Below, piece by piece: positions 26,727-34,289 of a DNA stretch of 64,000 nt; position 1 is the first letter of the stretch; each line of letters opens with the position of its first letter. Origin of the DNA: Roseiarcus sp963820775 (lineage in GTDB: Bacteria; Pseudomonadota; Alphaproteobacteria; Rhizobiales; Beijerinckiaceae); NCBI GenBank assembly GCA_963820775.1, contig CAWGBF010000015.1:124001-188000 (forward strand). Reading direction: 5' to 3'. The notes below the pieces were generated by a model. That model ran no database searches. It had not been told where the DNA came from and saw only the letters and a program-made list of their open reading frames with translations. Position numbers and translations under genes: made by a program.

Positions 26727-27032
26727 ATGGCAAAGAAGAGTGCGATTGAAAATAATCTGCGCAAGCAGCGTCTGGTGAAGAAGTTCGCCGCCCGCCGCAA
26801 GCGCCTGCTGGACCTCGCCAATGATCAGGCGCGTCCGATGGAGGAGCGCTTCGAGGCGCGCATCCGCCTTGCTGCCTTGCCGCGTAACGGCGCGATCATT
26901 CGCGTGCGCAATCGTTGCCAGGTGACCGGGAGGCCGCGCGGCTACTATCGCAAGATGAAGATGTCGCGCATCGCGCTGCGCGAACTTGGCAACCAGGGCC
27001 TGATACCGGGCCTCGTCAAGTCGAGCTGGTGA
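26727..27032 (+). CDS. rpsN: 30S ribosomal protein S14 (zinc-free type)
   Basis: A 101-residue long-form S14: MAKKSAIENNLRKQRLVKKF, AALPRNGAIIRVRNRCQVTG and RPRGYYRKMKMSRIALRELG. It lacks the CxxC pairs of the short zinc-binding form, as usual for Proteobacteria. It is preceded by a 40-base gap after rplE. Confidence 0.98.
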   Translation: MAKKSAIENNLRKQRLVKKFAARRKRLLDLANDQARPMEERFEARIRLAALPRNGAIIRVRNRCQVTGRPRGYYRKMKMSRIALRELGNQGLIPGLVKSSW

Positions 27033-27045
27033 GGAGGCGACGATC

Positions 27046-27444
27046 ATGGCGATGAACGATCCCCTTGGCGATATGCTCACCCGCATCCGCAACGCCCAAA
27101 TGCGCAAGCGGGGCAAGGTTTCCACGCCCGGCTCCTCGTTGCGCAAGAACGTGCTCGACGTTCTGGAGTCGGAAGGCTATATCCGCGGCTATTCGACTAC
27201 GGATTACGGCAATGGCCGCACCGAGTTCGAAATCGAGCTGAAATATTTCGACGACCAGCCGGTCATCCGCAAGATCGAGCGGGTGTCGAAGCCGGGCCGC
27301 CGGGTCTATGCGACGGTCGACGCGATGCCGCGCGTGGCGAACGGGCTTGGCGTGTCGATCGTGTCGACGCCGAAGGGCGTGATGGCCGACCATTCCGCTC
27401 GCGAGAACAATGTCGGCGGCGAGGTCCTCTGCACCGTCTTCTAG
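27046..27444 (+). CDS. rpsH: 30S ribosomal protein S8
   Basis: A 132-residue S8: MAMNDPLGDMLTRIRNAQMR, the central KVSTPGSSLRKNVLDVLESE, and the C-terminal signature STPKGVMADHSARENNVGGE. S8 is the translational repressor of the spc operon in E. coli. No mimic of its 16S site was looked for in detail. Confidence 0.98.
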   Translation: MAMNDPLGDMLTRIRNAQMRKRGKVSTPGSSLRKNVLDVLESEGYIRGYSTTDYGNGRTEFEIELKYFDDQPVIRKIERVSKPGRRVYATVDAMPRVANGLGVSIVSTPKGVMADHSARENNVGGEVLCTVF

Positions 27445-27477
27445 GCGGCGCGGAGTTTGAGCAAACGGATTAGAGCA

Positions 27478-28011
27478 ATGTCCCGCATTGGCAAGAAGCC
27501 CATCGTCATCCCGTCCGGCGTCACCGCCAAGCTTGACGGCCAGACGATCGCCGTTAAAGGCGCCAAAGGCGAATTGAAATTCACCGCGCCCGACGAAGTC
27601 GCGATTTCGATCGACGGCGGCGCCGTCCATGTCACGCCGCATGGCGAGGACAAGCGTTCTCGCGCCATGTGGGGCACGGCGCGCGCCCAGGTGCAGAATC
27701 TGGTCGGCGGCGTCACCAAGGGGTTCGAGAAGAAGCTCGAGATCAACGGCGTCGGCTACAAGGCGGCGGTCGCCGGCAAGAACCTGCAGCTTTCGCTCGG
27801 CTACAGCCACGACATCATGTATCCCATTCCCGCCGGAGTGACGATCACCGCGGCCAAACCGACGGAAATCAGCGTTGTTGGCATCGATAAGCGGCAAGTC
27901 GGCCAGGTCGCCGCGGAGATCCGCGGGTTCCGCGGCCCTGAACCCTACAAAGGGAAAGGCGTGAAATACGCCGGCGAGTTCATCTTCCGCAAGGAAGGCA
28001 AGAAGAAGTAA
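27478..28011 (+). CDS. rplF: 50S ribosomal protein L6
   Basis: A 177-residue L6 starting at the second possible Met, MSRIGKKPIVIPSGVTAKLD; an upstream in-frame TTG (27457) has no homology support. GVTKGFEKKLEINGVGYKAA and the C-terminal RGPEPYKGKGVKYAGEFI match the family. It lies near the GTPase-associated centre. Confidence 0.97.
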   Translation: MSRIGKKPIVIPSGVTAKLDGQTIAVKGAKGELKFTAPDEVAISIDGGAVHVTPHGEDKRSRAMWGTARAQVQNLVGGVTKGFEKKLEINGVGYKAAVAGKNLQLSLGYSHDIMYPIPAGVTITAAKPTEISVVGIDKRQVGQVAAEIRGFRGPEPYKGKGVKYAGEFIFRKEGKKK

Positions 28012-28023
28012 GAGGCGACGGCA

Positions 28024-28386
28024 ATGGCTCACTCGAACACAACCGCGGAGCGCCGCAAAGCGCGGGTCCGTCGAGCGGTCGCCGCCCATTCCGGCGGCCG
28101 CCCGCGGCTAAGCGTTTTCCGCTCGTCGAAGCAGATCTACGCTCAGGTCATCGACGACGAGCGCGGCCACACGATCGCCGCCGCTTCGTCGATCGAAAAG
28201 ACGCTGCGCGAATCGATGAAGACGGGCGCCAACGTCGAGGCTGCCCGGCGCGTCGGCAAAGAGCTCGCCGAGCGGGCCAAGAAGGCTGGCGTCGACACGG
28301 TGGTGTTCGACCGCGGCGGCTACATGTATCACGGGCGTGTGAAAGCGCTGGCGGATGGCGCCCGCGAGGGCGGTTTGGACTTTTGA
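28024..28386 (+). CDS. rplR: 50S ribosomal protein L18
   Basis: A 120-residue L18: ERRKARVRRAVAAHSGGRPR, LSVFRSSKQIYAQVIDDERG and VVFDRGGYMYHGRVKALADG. It binds 5S rRNA with L5. A 68-base gap, longer than the neighbouring gaps, separates it from rpsE. Confidence 0.97.
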   Translation: MAHSNTTAERRKARVRRAVAAHSGGRPRLSVFRSSKQIYAQVIDDERGHTIAAASSIEKTLRESMKTGANVEAARRVGKELAERAKKAGVDTVVFDRGGYMYHGRVKALADGAREGGLDF

Positions 28387-28454
28387 CGGCAAGAACGGAA
28401 CCGAATGGCGCTGTCCTCAACGCGCCGCGATATTTTTGACTATGGATGAACCCA

Positions 28455-29027
28455 ATGGCGCGTGAAGGAGAAGGCGGCCGCGGCCGCGATCGCAACCGCG
28501 AGGAGCGCGACAGCGAATTCGTTGATCGCCTCGTGCATATCAATCGCGTGGCGAAGGTGGTGAAGGGCGGGCGGCGTTTCGGTTTCGCCGCCCTTGTCGT
28601 CGTCGGCGACCAGAAGGGACGGGTCGGCTTTGGCCACGGCAAGGCGCGCGAAGTGCCGGAGGCGATCCGCAAGGCGACCGAGGCCGCGAAGCGCGGCGTC
28701 GTGCGCGTCCCCTTGCGCGAAGGCCGGACGCTGCATCACGACGTCAACGGCCGCCACGGCGCGGGCCGCGTCGTGCTACGCGCGGCGCCGGCAGGCACCG
28801 GCATCATCGCCGGCGGGCCGATGCGGGCCGTCTTCGAGTCGCTCGGCGTGCACGACGTCGTCGCCAAGAGCCAAGGCTCGTCGAACCCCTATAATATGGT
28901 GCGAGCGACCTTCGACGCGCTGGCCCGCGAAGACAGCCCGCGCTCGGTCGCTCAGCGCCGCAACCTCAAGGTGTCGTCGATTCAGTCGCGCCGCCAGGGC
29001 GTCGAAGCTGACGCCGCCGATTCGTGA
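28455..29027 (+). CDS. rpsE: 30S ribosomal protein S5
   Basis: A 190-residue S5 from MAREGEGGRGRDRNREERDS; a start nine bases earlier (28446, MNPMAREG) is equally open. LVHINRVAKVVKGGRRFGFA and ALVVVGDQKGRVGFGHGKAR form the dsRBD-like domain. VRAVFESLGVHDVVAKSQGS is the conserved helix region where ram and spectinomycin mutations map. The Arg/Glu-rich N-terminus is longer than in E. coli, as is common in this class. Confidence 0.97.
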   Translation: MAREGEGGRGRDRNREERDSEFVDRLVHINRVAKVVKGGRRFGFAALVVVGDQKGRVGFGHGKAREVPEAIRKATEAAKRGVVRVPLREGRTLHHDVNGRHGAGRVVLRAAPAGTGIIAGGPMRAVFESLGVHDVVAKSQGSSNPYNMVRATFDALAREDSPRSVAQRRNLKVSSIQSRRQGVEADAADS

Positions 29028-29037
29028 GAGCAGGACT

Positions 29038-29229
29038 ATGAGCGCCGACAAGAACATCACGCTGGAGCAAACTTCCAGCTCCATCGGTCGTCCCGGTTCG
29101 CAACGCGAGACGCTGAAGGGCCTGGGGCTCAACAAGATCGGGCGGAAGTCGAGCGTCGCCGACACGCCCGCCAATCGCGGCATGATCGCCAAGGTCGCGC
29201 ATCTGGTGCGCGTTGTCGACAGCCGGTAA
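29038..29229 (+). CDS. rpmD: 50S ribosomal protein L30
   Basis: A 63-residue L30: ITLEQTSSSIGRPGSQRETL followed by KGLGLNKIGRKSSVADTPAN. The I-G-R/Q...TLKGLGLNKI pattern is diagnostic. The start is the ATG at 29038 after a GAGAGCAGG site, 10 bases after rpsE. Confidence 0.96.
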   Translation: MSADKNITLEQTSSSIGRPGSQRETLKGLGLNKIGRKSSVADTPANRGMIAKVAHLVRVVDSR

Positions 29230-29241
29230 GGATCGCCGCCC

Positions 29242-29724
29242 ATGAAACTCAACGAAGTGAGAGACAACCCAGGCTCGTCGAAGGCGCGCATCCGCGTCGG
29301 GCGCGGCATCGGTTCGGGCAAGGGCAAGCAGGCCGGTCGGGGCGGCAAGGGTCAGACGGCTCGCTCGGGCGTCCGCATCAAGGGCTTTGAAGGCGGCCAG
29401 ATGCCCCTCCATCGCCGGCAGCCCAAGCGCGGCTTCAACCCGCCCGCGCGGCTCGATTACAATGTGGTCAACCTCGACCGCATTCAGAAGGCGATCGACG
29501 CCGGTAAGCTTGACGCGGCCGAACCAATCACGGTCGAGAGCCTCATGAAGGCCGGGATCGTCACGCGCCGGCGCGACGGCGTCAAAATTCTTGGCGTAGG
29601 CGAACTGACCGCCAAGGGGACTTTTGAAGTGGAAGTCGCATCCAAGAGCGCAGCGGCGGCGATCGAAAAAGCCGGCGGCAGCGTCAAGACGCTGCGTCAA
29701 GAGGCCACTCCCACAGCCTCCTAG
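29242..29724 (+). CDS. rplO: 50S ribosomal protein L15
   Basis: A 160-residue L15: MKLNEVRDNPGSSKARIRVG, the Gly-rich RGIGSGKGKQAGRGGKGQTA, and MPLHRRQPKRGFNPPARLDY. It is a late assembly protein of the 50S. A 143-base gap with a hairpin separates it from secY. Confidence 0.97.
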   Translation: MKLNEVRDNPGSSKARIRVGRGIGSGKGKQAGRGGKGQTARSGVRIKGFEGGQMPLHRRQPKRGFNPPARLDYNVVNLDRIQKAIDAGKLDAAEPITVESLMKAGIVTRRRDGVKILGVGELTAKGTFEVEVASKSAAAAIEKAGGSVKTLRQEATPTAS

Positions 29725-29782
29725 AGGCTGACCCCGGCCGGATGGCATTGGCGCGGGCGATGACCATATGCTAGGGGCGTTT

Positions 29783-29808
29783 CCGCCAAAGCCGCCTTCG
29801 GCTGGCGG
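29783..29808 (+). promoter_or_regulatory. Hairpin between rplO and secY
   Basis: CCGCCA-AA-GCCG (29783-29794) pairs with CGGC-TGGCGG (29799-29808) around a CCTT loop. There is no T-run, so it is not a full terminator, but it could lower secY expression relative to the ribosomal genes. Confidence 0.45.
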
Positions 29809-29867
29809 GAGAGACGTATTGTAAGAAGAGGCGCTGGTCCTGAAGCGCCGCCCGGAGCAAATCCGCC

Positions 29868-31202
29868 ATGGCGTCGGCCGCCGAACAACTTGCAGCCAAT
29901 ATCAACTGGTCAGCCTTCGCCAAGGCCGACGAACTCAAGAAGCGCATCTGGTTCACCCTCGGCGCGCTTGTCATCTATCGGCTCGGAACCTACATCCCGC
30001 TTCCCGGAATCGACCCCGCGGCGTTCGAGGCGTCATTCCTCGGACAGAAGCAGGGCGTCCTCGACATGTTCAACATGTTTTCGGGCGGCGCCGTTCAGCG
30101 CATGGCGGTGTTCGCGCTCAATATCATGCCCTATATCTCCGCCTCGATCATCATCCAGCTCTTGAGCTCGGTGGTGCCGTCGCTCGAGGCGATCAAGAAG
30201 GAGGGGGAGCAGGGGCGCAAGATCCTCAATCAATACACGCGTTACCTGACGGTCATTCTCGCGGTCTTCCAGGCTTACGGTATTTCCATCGGGCTCGAAG
30301 GGCGCGCCGGCATTGTCAGCGATCCGGGACTTCTGTTTCGCATCTCAACCATCGTCACGCTGACCGGCGGCACGATGTTTCTGGTGTGGCTCGGCGAACA
30401 GATTACGTCACGCGGCGTCGGCAACGGATCCTCGCTCATCATCTTCGCCGGCATTGTCGCCCGGCTGCCGCAAGCGGTGGTGCAATTGTTCGAGCTTGGC
30501 CGGCAGGGGTCGATCTCCACCGGGCTGGTGCTGGCGGTCGTCATCATGGTGTTCGTCGTTGTCGCCTTCATCGTGTTCATGGAGCGGGCGCAGCGGCGGG
30601 TTCCGATCACCTATCCTCGCCGGCAAGTCGGCAACAAGATGTATGAGGGGCAGAGTTCGTTCCTGCCGCTGAAGCTCAACACCTCAGGCGTCATTCCGCC
30701 GATCTTCGCTTCGTCGCTGCTGCTGTTGCCCACGACCGTCGCCAATTTCGCCCAGGGGTCGTCGAGTTCGGGTGTATTGTCGACGATCTCGGCGCTGCTG
30801 GGGCGCGGCAGCGCGCTCTATCTCATCCTCTACGCGGCACTGATCATCTTCTTCGCCTTCTTCTATACCGCGACGGTCTTCAATCCCTCCGACACTGCGG
30901 ACAATTTGAAGAAGCACGGCGGTTTCATTCCCGGGGTGAGGCCTGGCGAGCGCACGGCGCAATATATCGACTACGTCCTCACTCGGATCACGGTGCTCGG
31001 CGCGCTCTATCTCGCCGTGATCTGTCTTCTGCCTGAATGGCTTATTTCCTATGCGGCGCTGCCGTTCTATTTTGGCGGCACCTCGCTTCTGATCGTGGTC
31101 AATGTGACGATGGACACCGTTGCGCAGATTCACGGTCATCTGCAGGCGCATCAATACGAAGGCCTCATTAGAAAGGCCAGGTTGAAAGGGCGGAAGCGAT
31201 GA
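29868..31202 (+). CDS. secY: Preprotein translocase subunit SecY
   Basis: A 444-residue protein with ten membrane segments. KKRIWFTLGALVIYRLGTYI is TM1, PLPGIDPAAFEA follows, and NIMPYISASIIIQLLSSVVP is a signature of the SecY plug/TM2 region. MERAQRRVPITYPRRQVGNK is the cytosolic loop and NLKKHGGFIPGVRPGERTAQ the ribosome/SecA-binding loop. It forms the Sec channel with SecE and SecG. Its stop overlaps the adk start (ATGA). Confidence 0.98.
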   Translation: MASAAEQLAANINWSAFAKADELKKRIWFTLGALVIYRLGTYIPLPGIDPAAFEASFLGQKQGVLDMFNMFSGGAVQRMAVFALNIMPYISASIIIQLLSSVVPSLEAIKKEGEQGRKILNQYTRYLTVILAVFQAYGISIGLEGRAGIVSDPGLLFRISTIVTLTGGTMFLVWLGEQITSRGVGNGSSLIIFAGIVARLPQAVVQLFELGRQGSISTGLVLAVVIMVFVVVAFIVFMERAQRRVPITYPRRQVGNKMYEGQSSFLPLKLNTSGVIPPIFASSLLLLPTTVANFAQGSSSSGVLSTISALLGRGSALYLILYAALIIFFAFFYTATVFNPSDTADNLKKHGGFIPGVRPGERTAQYIDYVLTRITVLGALYLAVICLLPEWLISYAALPFYFGGTSLLIVVNVTMDTVAQIHGHLQAHQYEGLIRKARLKGRKR

Positions 31203-31792
31203 AGCTGATATTGCTCGGGCCACCGGGGGCCGGCAAGGGCACGCAGGCGCAGAGACTGGCCAAAGTTCTCAATGTCCCGCAATTGTCGACCGGGGACATG
31301 CTGCGGGCAGCGGTCGCGGCGGGGACGCCGATCGGGCTCAAGGCGAAGGCGGTGATGGAATCCGGCGCGCTGGTGTCGGACGACATCGTCGTCGACATCA
31401 TCAACGACCGGATCGAAGAGCCGGACGCGAAACGCGGCTTTATTCTCGACGGATTTCCGCGCACGCTGGCGCAGGCGCGCGCGCTGGAGACCATGCTTGC
31501 CGCCAAGGGGTTGAAGCTCGACGCCGCGATCGAACTGACCGTCGAAGCGCCCAAGCTCGTCGAGCGAATTGTTCGTCGCGCCCAGGAAGCGAGCGCCGCT
31601 GGTCAGCCCGTGCGCAAGGACGATGATCCGGAAGTGTTCAAGTCCCGACTTGCGGCGTACGAACGCGACACGGCCGCGGTGACGCCGTTCTACCGCGAGC
31701 GCGGCCTGTTGCATGAGGTCGATGGCATGGCCCCGATCGAGGAAGTCGCGAAGGCTATCGACGCGGTGCTCTCGGAGGTCGCCGCGGCGTGA
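31199..31792 (+). CDS. adk: Adenylate kinase
   Basis: A 197-residue enzyme: MKLILLGPPGAGKGTQAQRL is the P-loop, LSTGDMLRAAV the AMP-binding segment, FILDGFPRTLAQARALE the conserved core, and the short LID is RAQEASAAGQPVRKDDDPEV. It interconverts ATP, ADP and AMP. Length and lid type are normal for alphaproteobacteria. It is coupled to secY by ATGA and to the next gene by GTGA. The usual next genes, rpsM-rpsK-rpoA-rplQ, are missing here. Confidence 0.97.
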   Translation: MKLILLGPPGAGKGTQAQRLAKVLNVPQLSTGDMLRAAVAAGTPIGLKAKAVMESGALVSDDIVVDIINDRIEEPDAKRGFILDGFPRTLAQARALETMLAAKGLKLDAAIELTVEAPKLVERIVRRAQEASAAGQPVRKDDDPEVFKSRLAAYERDTAAVTPFYRERGLLHEVDGMAPIEEVAKAIDAVLSEVAAA

Positions 31793-32850
31793 CCGCGCCC
31801 TCGCCGGACGCGGAGGCGCTCGTTGAGCGCCGCGGCCGCGCCGGCTTCATTGTCCTCAACCGTCCCAAAGCGTTGAACGCCCTGACCCTCGTTATGGTCA
31901 GGCTGATCGCCTTGGCGCTCGACGAGTGGGAAAGGGACGACGCCGTTGATCGGATCGTTTTCCTCGGAGCGGGTGAGCGAGCCTTTTGCGCCGGCGGAGA
32001 CATCCGCCGCCTTTACGACCTCGGGAGCGCAGGCGATCACGACGCCCAACGGACTTTCTGGCGTGAGGAATATCAGCTCGATCGGCGGATCAAGACCTAT
32101 CCGAAACCGATCGTCGCCCTGGTGGACGGCATCGCAATGGGCGGAGGCGTCGGCCTGGCGATGAACTCCGCGCACACGGTGGCTGGGGAGCGGTTCGTCT
32201 TCGCGATGCCGGAAGTGGGCATCGGCTTCTTTCCCGACGTTGGCGCGGCGTGGTTTCTGCCGCGTCTTCCGTTTCGCGCGGGCGTCTATTGCGCGCTGAC
32301 CGGTCTGCGCGCTGATGCGGGCGACGCTGTGGCGTTGGGCTTGGCTCAGACCTTTGTCCCAAGCGCAGCCTTTCCGGCGCTGGCGCAGGCGCTGGAAAGC
32401 GAGGAGCCAGTCAAGACCGCGCTCACCCGCTTTGCCGCCCCGCCGCCACGTTCAACACTGATCGGCGAGGCGGAAGCGATCGAGGCTTGTTTCTCGGCGC
32501 CTGATCGAACGGCGATCCTGGAGGCGTTACGCGAAGCGGCGGCGCATGGCCGGCCCTTCGCGGCGCCGGCGCAGGCGGCGATGCTGGAGAAGTCGCCGAC
32601 CAGCCAGGCGATCGCGCTCAAGCAGATGGCGTTGGGCGCGACGATCGATTTTGACGAGGCGCTGAGGATGGACTACCGCATCGTCTCGCGAATTTGTCGC
32701 GGCCACGACTTTTACGAGGGCGTTCGCGCCGTGATCGTCGACAAGGACAATCGCCCGCGCTGGAACCCGCCGCCGTCGCGGGTGGAGATCGACGCTTATT
32801 TCGCTCCCCTCGGCGACGAGGAACTCAAGTTTCCGCCGCCGGGCGCATGA
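31789..32850 (+). CDS. 3-hydroxyisobutyryl-CoA hydrolase-like enoyl-CoA hydratase family protein
   Basis: A 353-residue crotonase-superfamily protein starting at a GTG that overlaps the adk stop. GFIVLNRPKALNALTLVMVR and FLGAGERAFCAGGDIRRLYD hold the oxyanion-hole CAGGD. DGIAMGGGVGLAMNSAHTVA is the second oxyanion block and FAMPEVGIGFFPDVGAAWFL the catalytic region with the Glu and Asp typical of valine-pathway hydrolases. The C-terminal domain (FEEALRMDYRIVSR-like) supports the ECH_2 subgroup, which is longer than true hydratases. Function in valine degradation is family inference; the location next to adk does not help. Confidence 0.8.
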   Translation: MTAPSPDAEALVERRGRAGFIVLNRPKALNALTLVMVRLIALALDEWERDDAVDRIVFLGAGERAFCAGGDIRRLYDLGSAGDHDAQRTFWREEYQLDRRIKTYPKPIVALVDGIAMGGGVGLAMNSAHTVAGERFVFAMPEVGIGFFPDVGAAWFLPRLPFRAGVYCALTGLRADAGDAVALGLAQTFVPSAAFPALAQALESEEPVKTALTRFAAPPPRSTLIGEAEAIEACFSAPDRTAILEALREAAAHGRPFAAPAQAAMLEKSPTSQAIALKQMALGATIDFDEALRMDYRIVSRICRGHDFYEGVRAVIVDKDNRPRWNPPPSRVEIDAYFAPLGDEELKFPPPGA

Positions 32851-33317
32851 AATACATCATGCGCCAGAGCCGCGACGGCGCGATCGAACTTGTCGATCGA
32901 TCGCCGGCGCCGACCAAACAGCACGATCTGATGTCGGCCGTTTCGCGTTTGGGCTGGGAGACCGTGCTCATCTGGTACATGCGCACGCTCGCCTGGGTCT
33001 GGGTCGCCAAGGGTCTGTTCCACTGGGCCATCATTCTGGGCGCGTTTCCGGCGCTCGGGCAGTTCACGACGATGGCCTTGCCCCTGCAGGCGACGATTGT
33101 CGCTTTCGCCTGCCTCGATTTGCTGGCCGCGATCGGCCTATGGCTAGCCGCGGCCTGGGGCGGGGCGATTTGGCTCCTGTGCGCGGTGGTTGAGGCCGCA
33201 TCCCCGATCTTAAGTCCGCGCGCGGCCGCGATCGGATATGGCGGCGCTCTGCTCAACATCGCGCTGGTGGCGGGCTATTTCCTATTGAGCTGGTGGGCGG
33301 CGCGCGAACGGGCTTAA
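32847..33317 (+). CDS. DUF6163-like small membrane protein
   Basis: A 156-residue protein whose ATG overlaps the preceding stop (ATGA). After a hydrophilic N-terminus of about 30 residues it has four hydrophobic segments (about 42-62, 72-90, 95-118 and 130-150), including TVLIWYMRTLAWVWVAKGLF. It resembles a Rhizobiales-restricted family that I associate with DUF6163, often found next to ldtR as here. No biochemical role is known. The overlap chain secY-adk-hydrolase-this gene implies one transcript. Confidence 0.6.
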   Translation: MKYIMRQSRDGAIELVDRSPAPTKQHDLMSAVSRLGWETVLIWYMRTLAWVWVAKGLFHWAIILGAFPALGQFTTMALPLQATIVAFACLDLLAAIGLWLAAAWGGAIWLLCAVVEAASPILSPRAAAIGYGGALLNIALVAGYFLLSWWAARERA

Positions 33318-33542
33318 CGCCCGGTTCCCCAACGTTCGCCTGCCGAACAGCGCGGCCCCGCCTTGCGTTTGGGTCCTGTCAACGTAAACAAAGCCTTTGA
33401 TTCAGTTGAAATTTACCAGCGCCTGAAAACTTTGGATTCATCTTGACTCTTAAACTCGTATTCACGCGCTCACGTTACAGTTCTACTCATAAGAAGACCG
33501 AAGGAACGCTCGGCGGCTGAGAAGCGAACAGACGGGTGTGCT

Positions 33543-34055
33543 ATGATTAACGCGGTAAAAACACAAGATATTGCAGTTCGCTCGGAGCCGGACCTTCGGG
33601 TATCCGGCTTGTACCTAGAGACTTTGACGATGGTCGAGCGGCTTCATCGCCGATTGCTGGACGTCATCAAGGATGAATTCGACCGTCGCGGGCGTTCCGA
33701 CGTCAACGCCGTACAAGCGTTGCTCTTGTACAATATCGGCGACAAGGAATTGACCGCCGGCGAACTGCGCACGCGCGGGTATTACCTCGGCTCGAATGTT
33801 TCCTACAACGTCAAGAAACTGGTCGAAGTGGGTTTTCTGCATCATTCCCGTTCGCGCATCGACCGACGCTCGGTTCGGATCAGCCTGACCGAACGCGGCA
33901 AAGAGGTCCACCGCATTGTCGCCGGCGTGTATGAAAAGCATGCGCGCACCATCGAACAGATCGGCGGCATCCCCGGCGATGACTTCGCCCGAATGAACGC
34001 CTCCCTGCTGCGCCTTGAGCGATACTGGACCGACCAGATCAAGTATCGGCTCTGA
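33543..34055 (+). CDS. ldtR: MarR/LdtR-type winged-helix regulator
   Basis: A 170-residue MarR-family protein: RRLLDVIKDEFDRRGRSDVN forms the dimer helices, LTAGELRTRGYYLGSNVSYN the recognition helix, and VGFLHHSRSRIDRRSVRISL the wing. The GYYLGSNVSYNVKKL motif is the distinctive feature of LdtR, known from Liberibacter and Sinorhizobium as the regulator of an L,D-transpeptidase. The next plus-strand gene is exactly such an enzyme, supporting the name. The 225-base upstream gap is AT-richer and contains a spaced GTAAA...TTTAC dyad (about 33380-33415), a possible regulatory site. Confidence 0.8.
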   Translation: MINAVKTQDIAVRSEPDLRVSGLYLETLTMVERLHRRLLDVIKDEFDRRGRSDVNAVQALLLYNIGDKELTAGELRTRGYYLGSNVSYNVKKLVEVGFLHHSRSRIDRRSVRISLTERGKEVHRIVAGVYEKHARTIEQIGGIPGDDFARMNASLLRLERYWTDQIKYRL

Positions 34056-34091
34056 CAGCGCCGCTCGGCGCTTTCCGGTCCAACAAGCGAG

Positions 34092-34119
34092 CCGGGGGTC
34101 CCTTGCGGGAGCGCCCCGG
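34092..34119 (+). terminator. Weak terminator-like hairpin after ldtR
   Basis: CCGGGG (34092-34097) and CCCCGG (34114-34119) can pair across a 16-base loop containing a smaller CCC/GGG stem. The following TTGGCGTTTA is only modestly T-rich. Confidence 0.35.
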
Positions 34120-34289
34120 TTGGCGTTTATCTGCCGTTAAGGGAGTGGCCATAAAAACGCCCGAGTGAGACCTATGTTGGGTGTGGAACGGCCGAGGCTT
34201 TCGCGGTCGTCACAACGCGCTCGAGAACGTCGAGGCACGGGCGGCCCAGGCTAGGACGAAAGCCATCCGTTCTTGGAGATTTGCATTTG

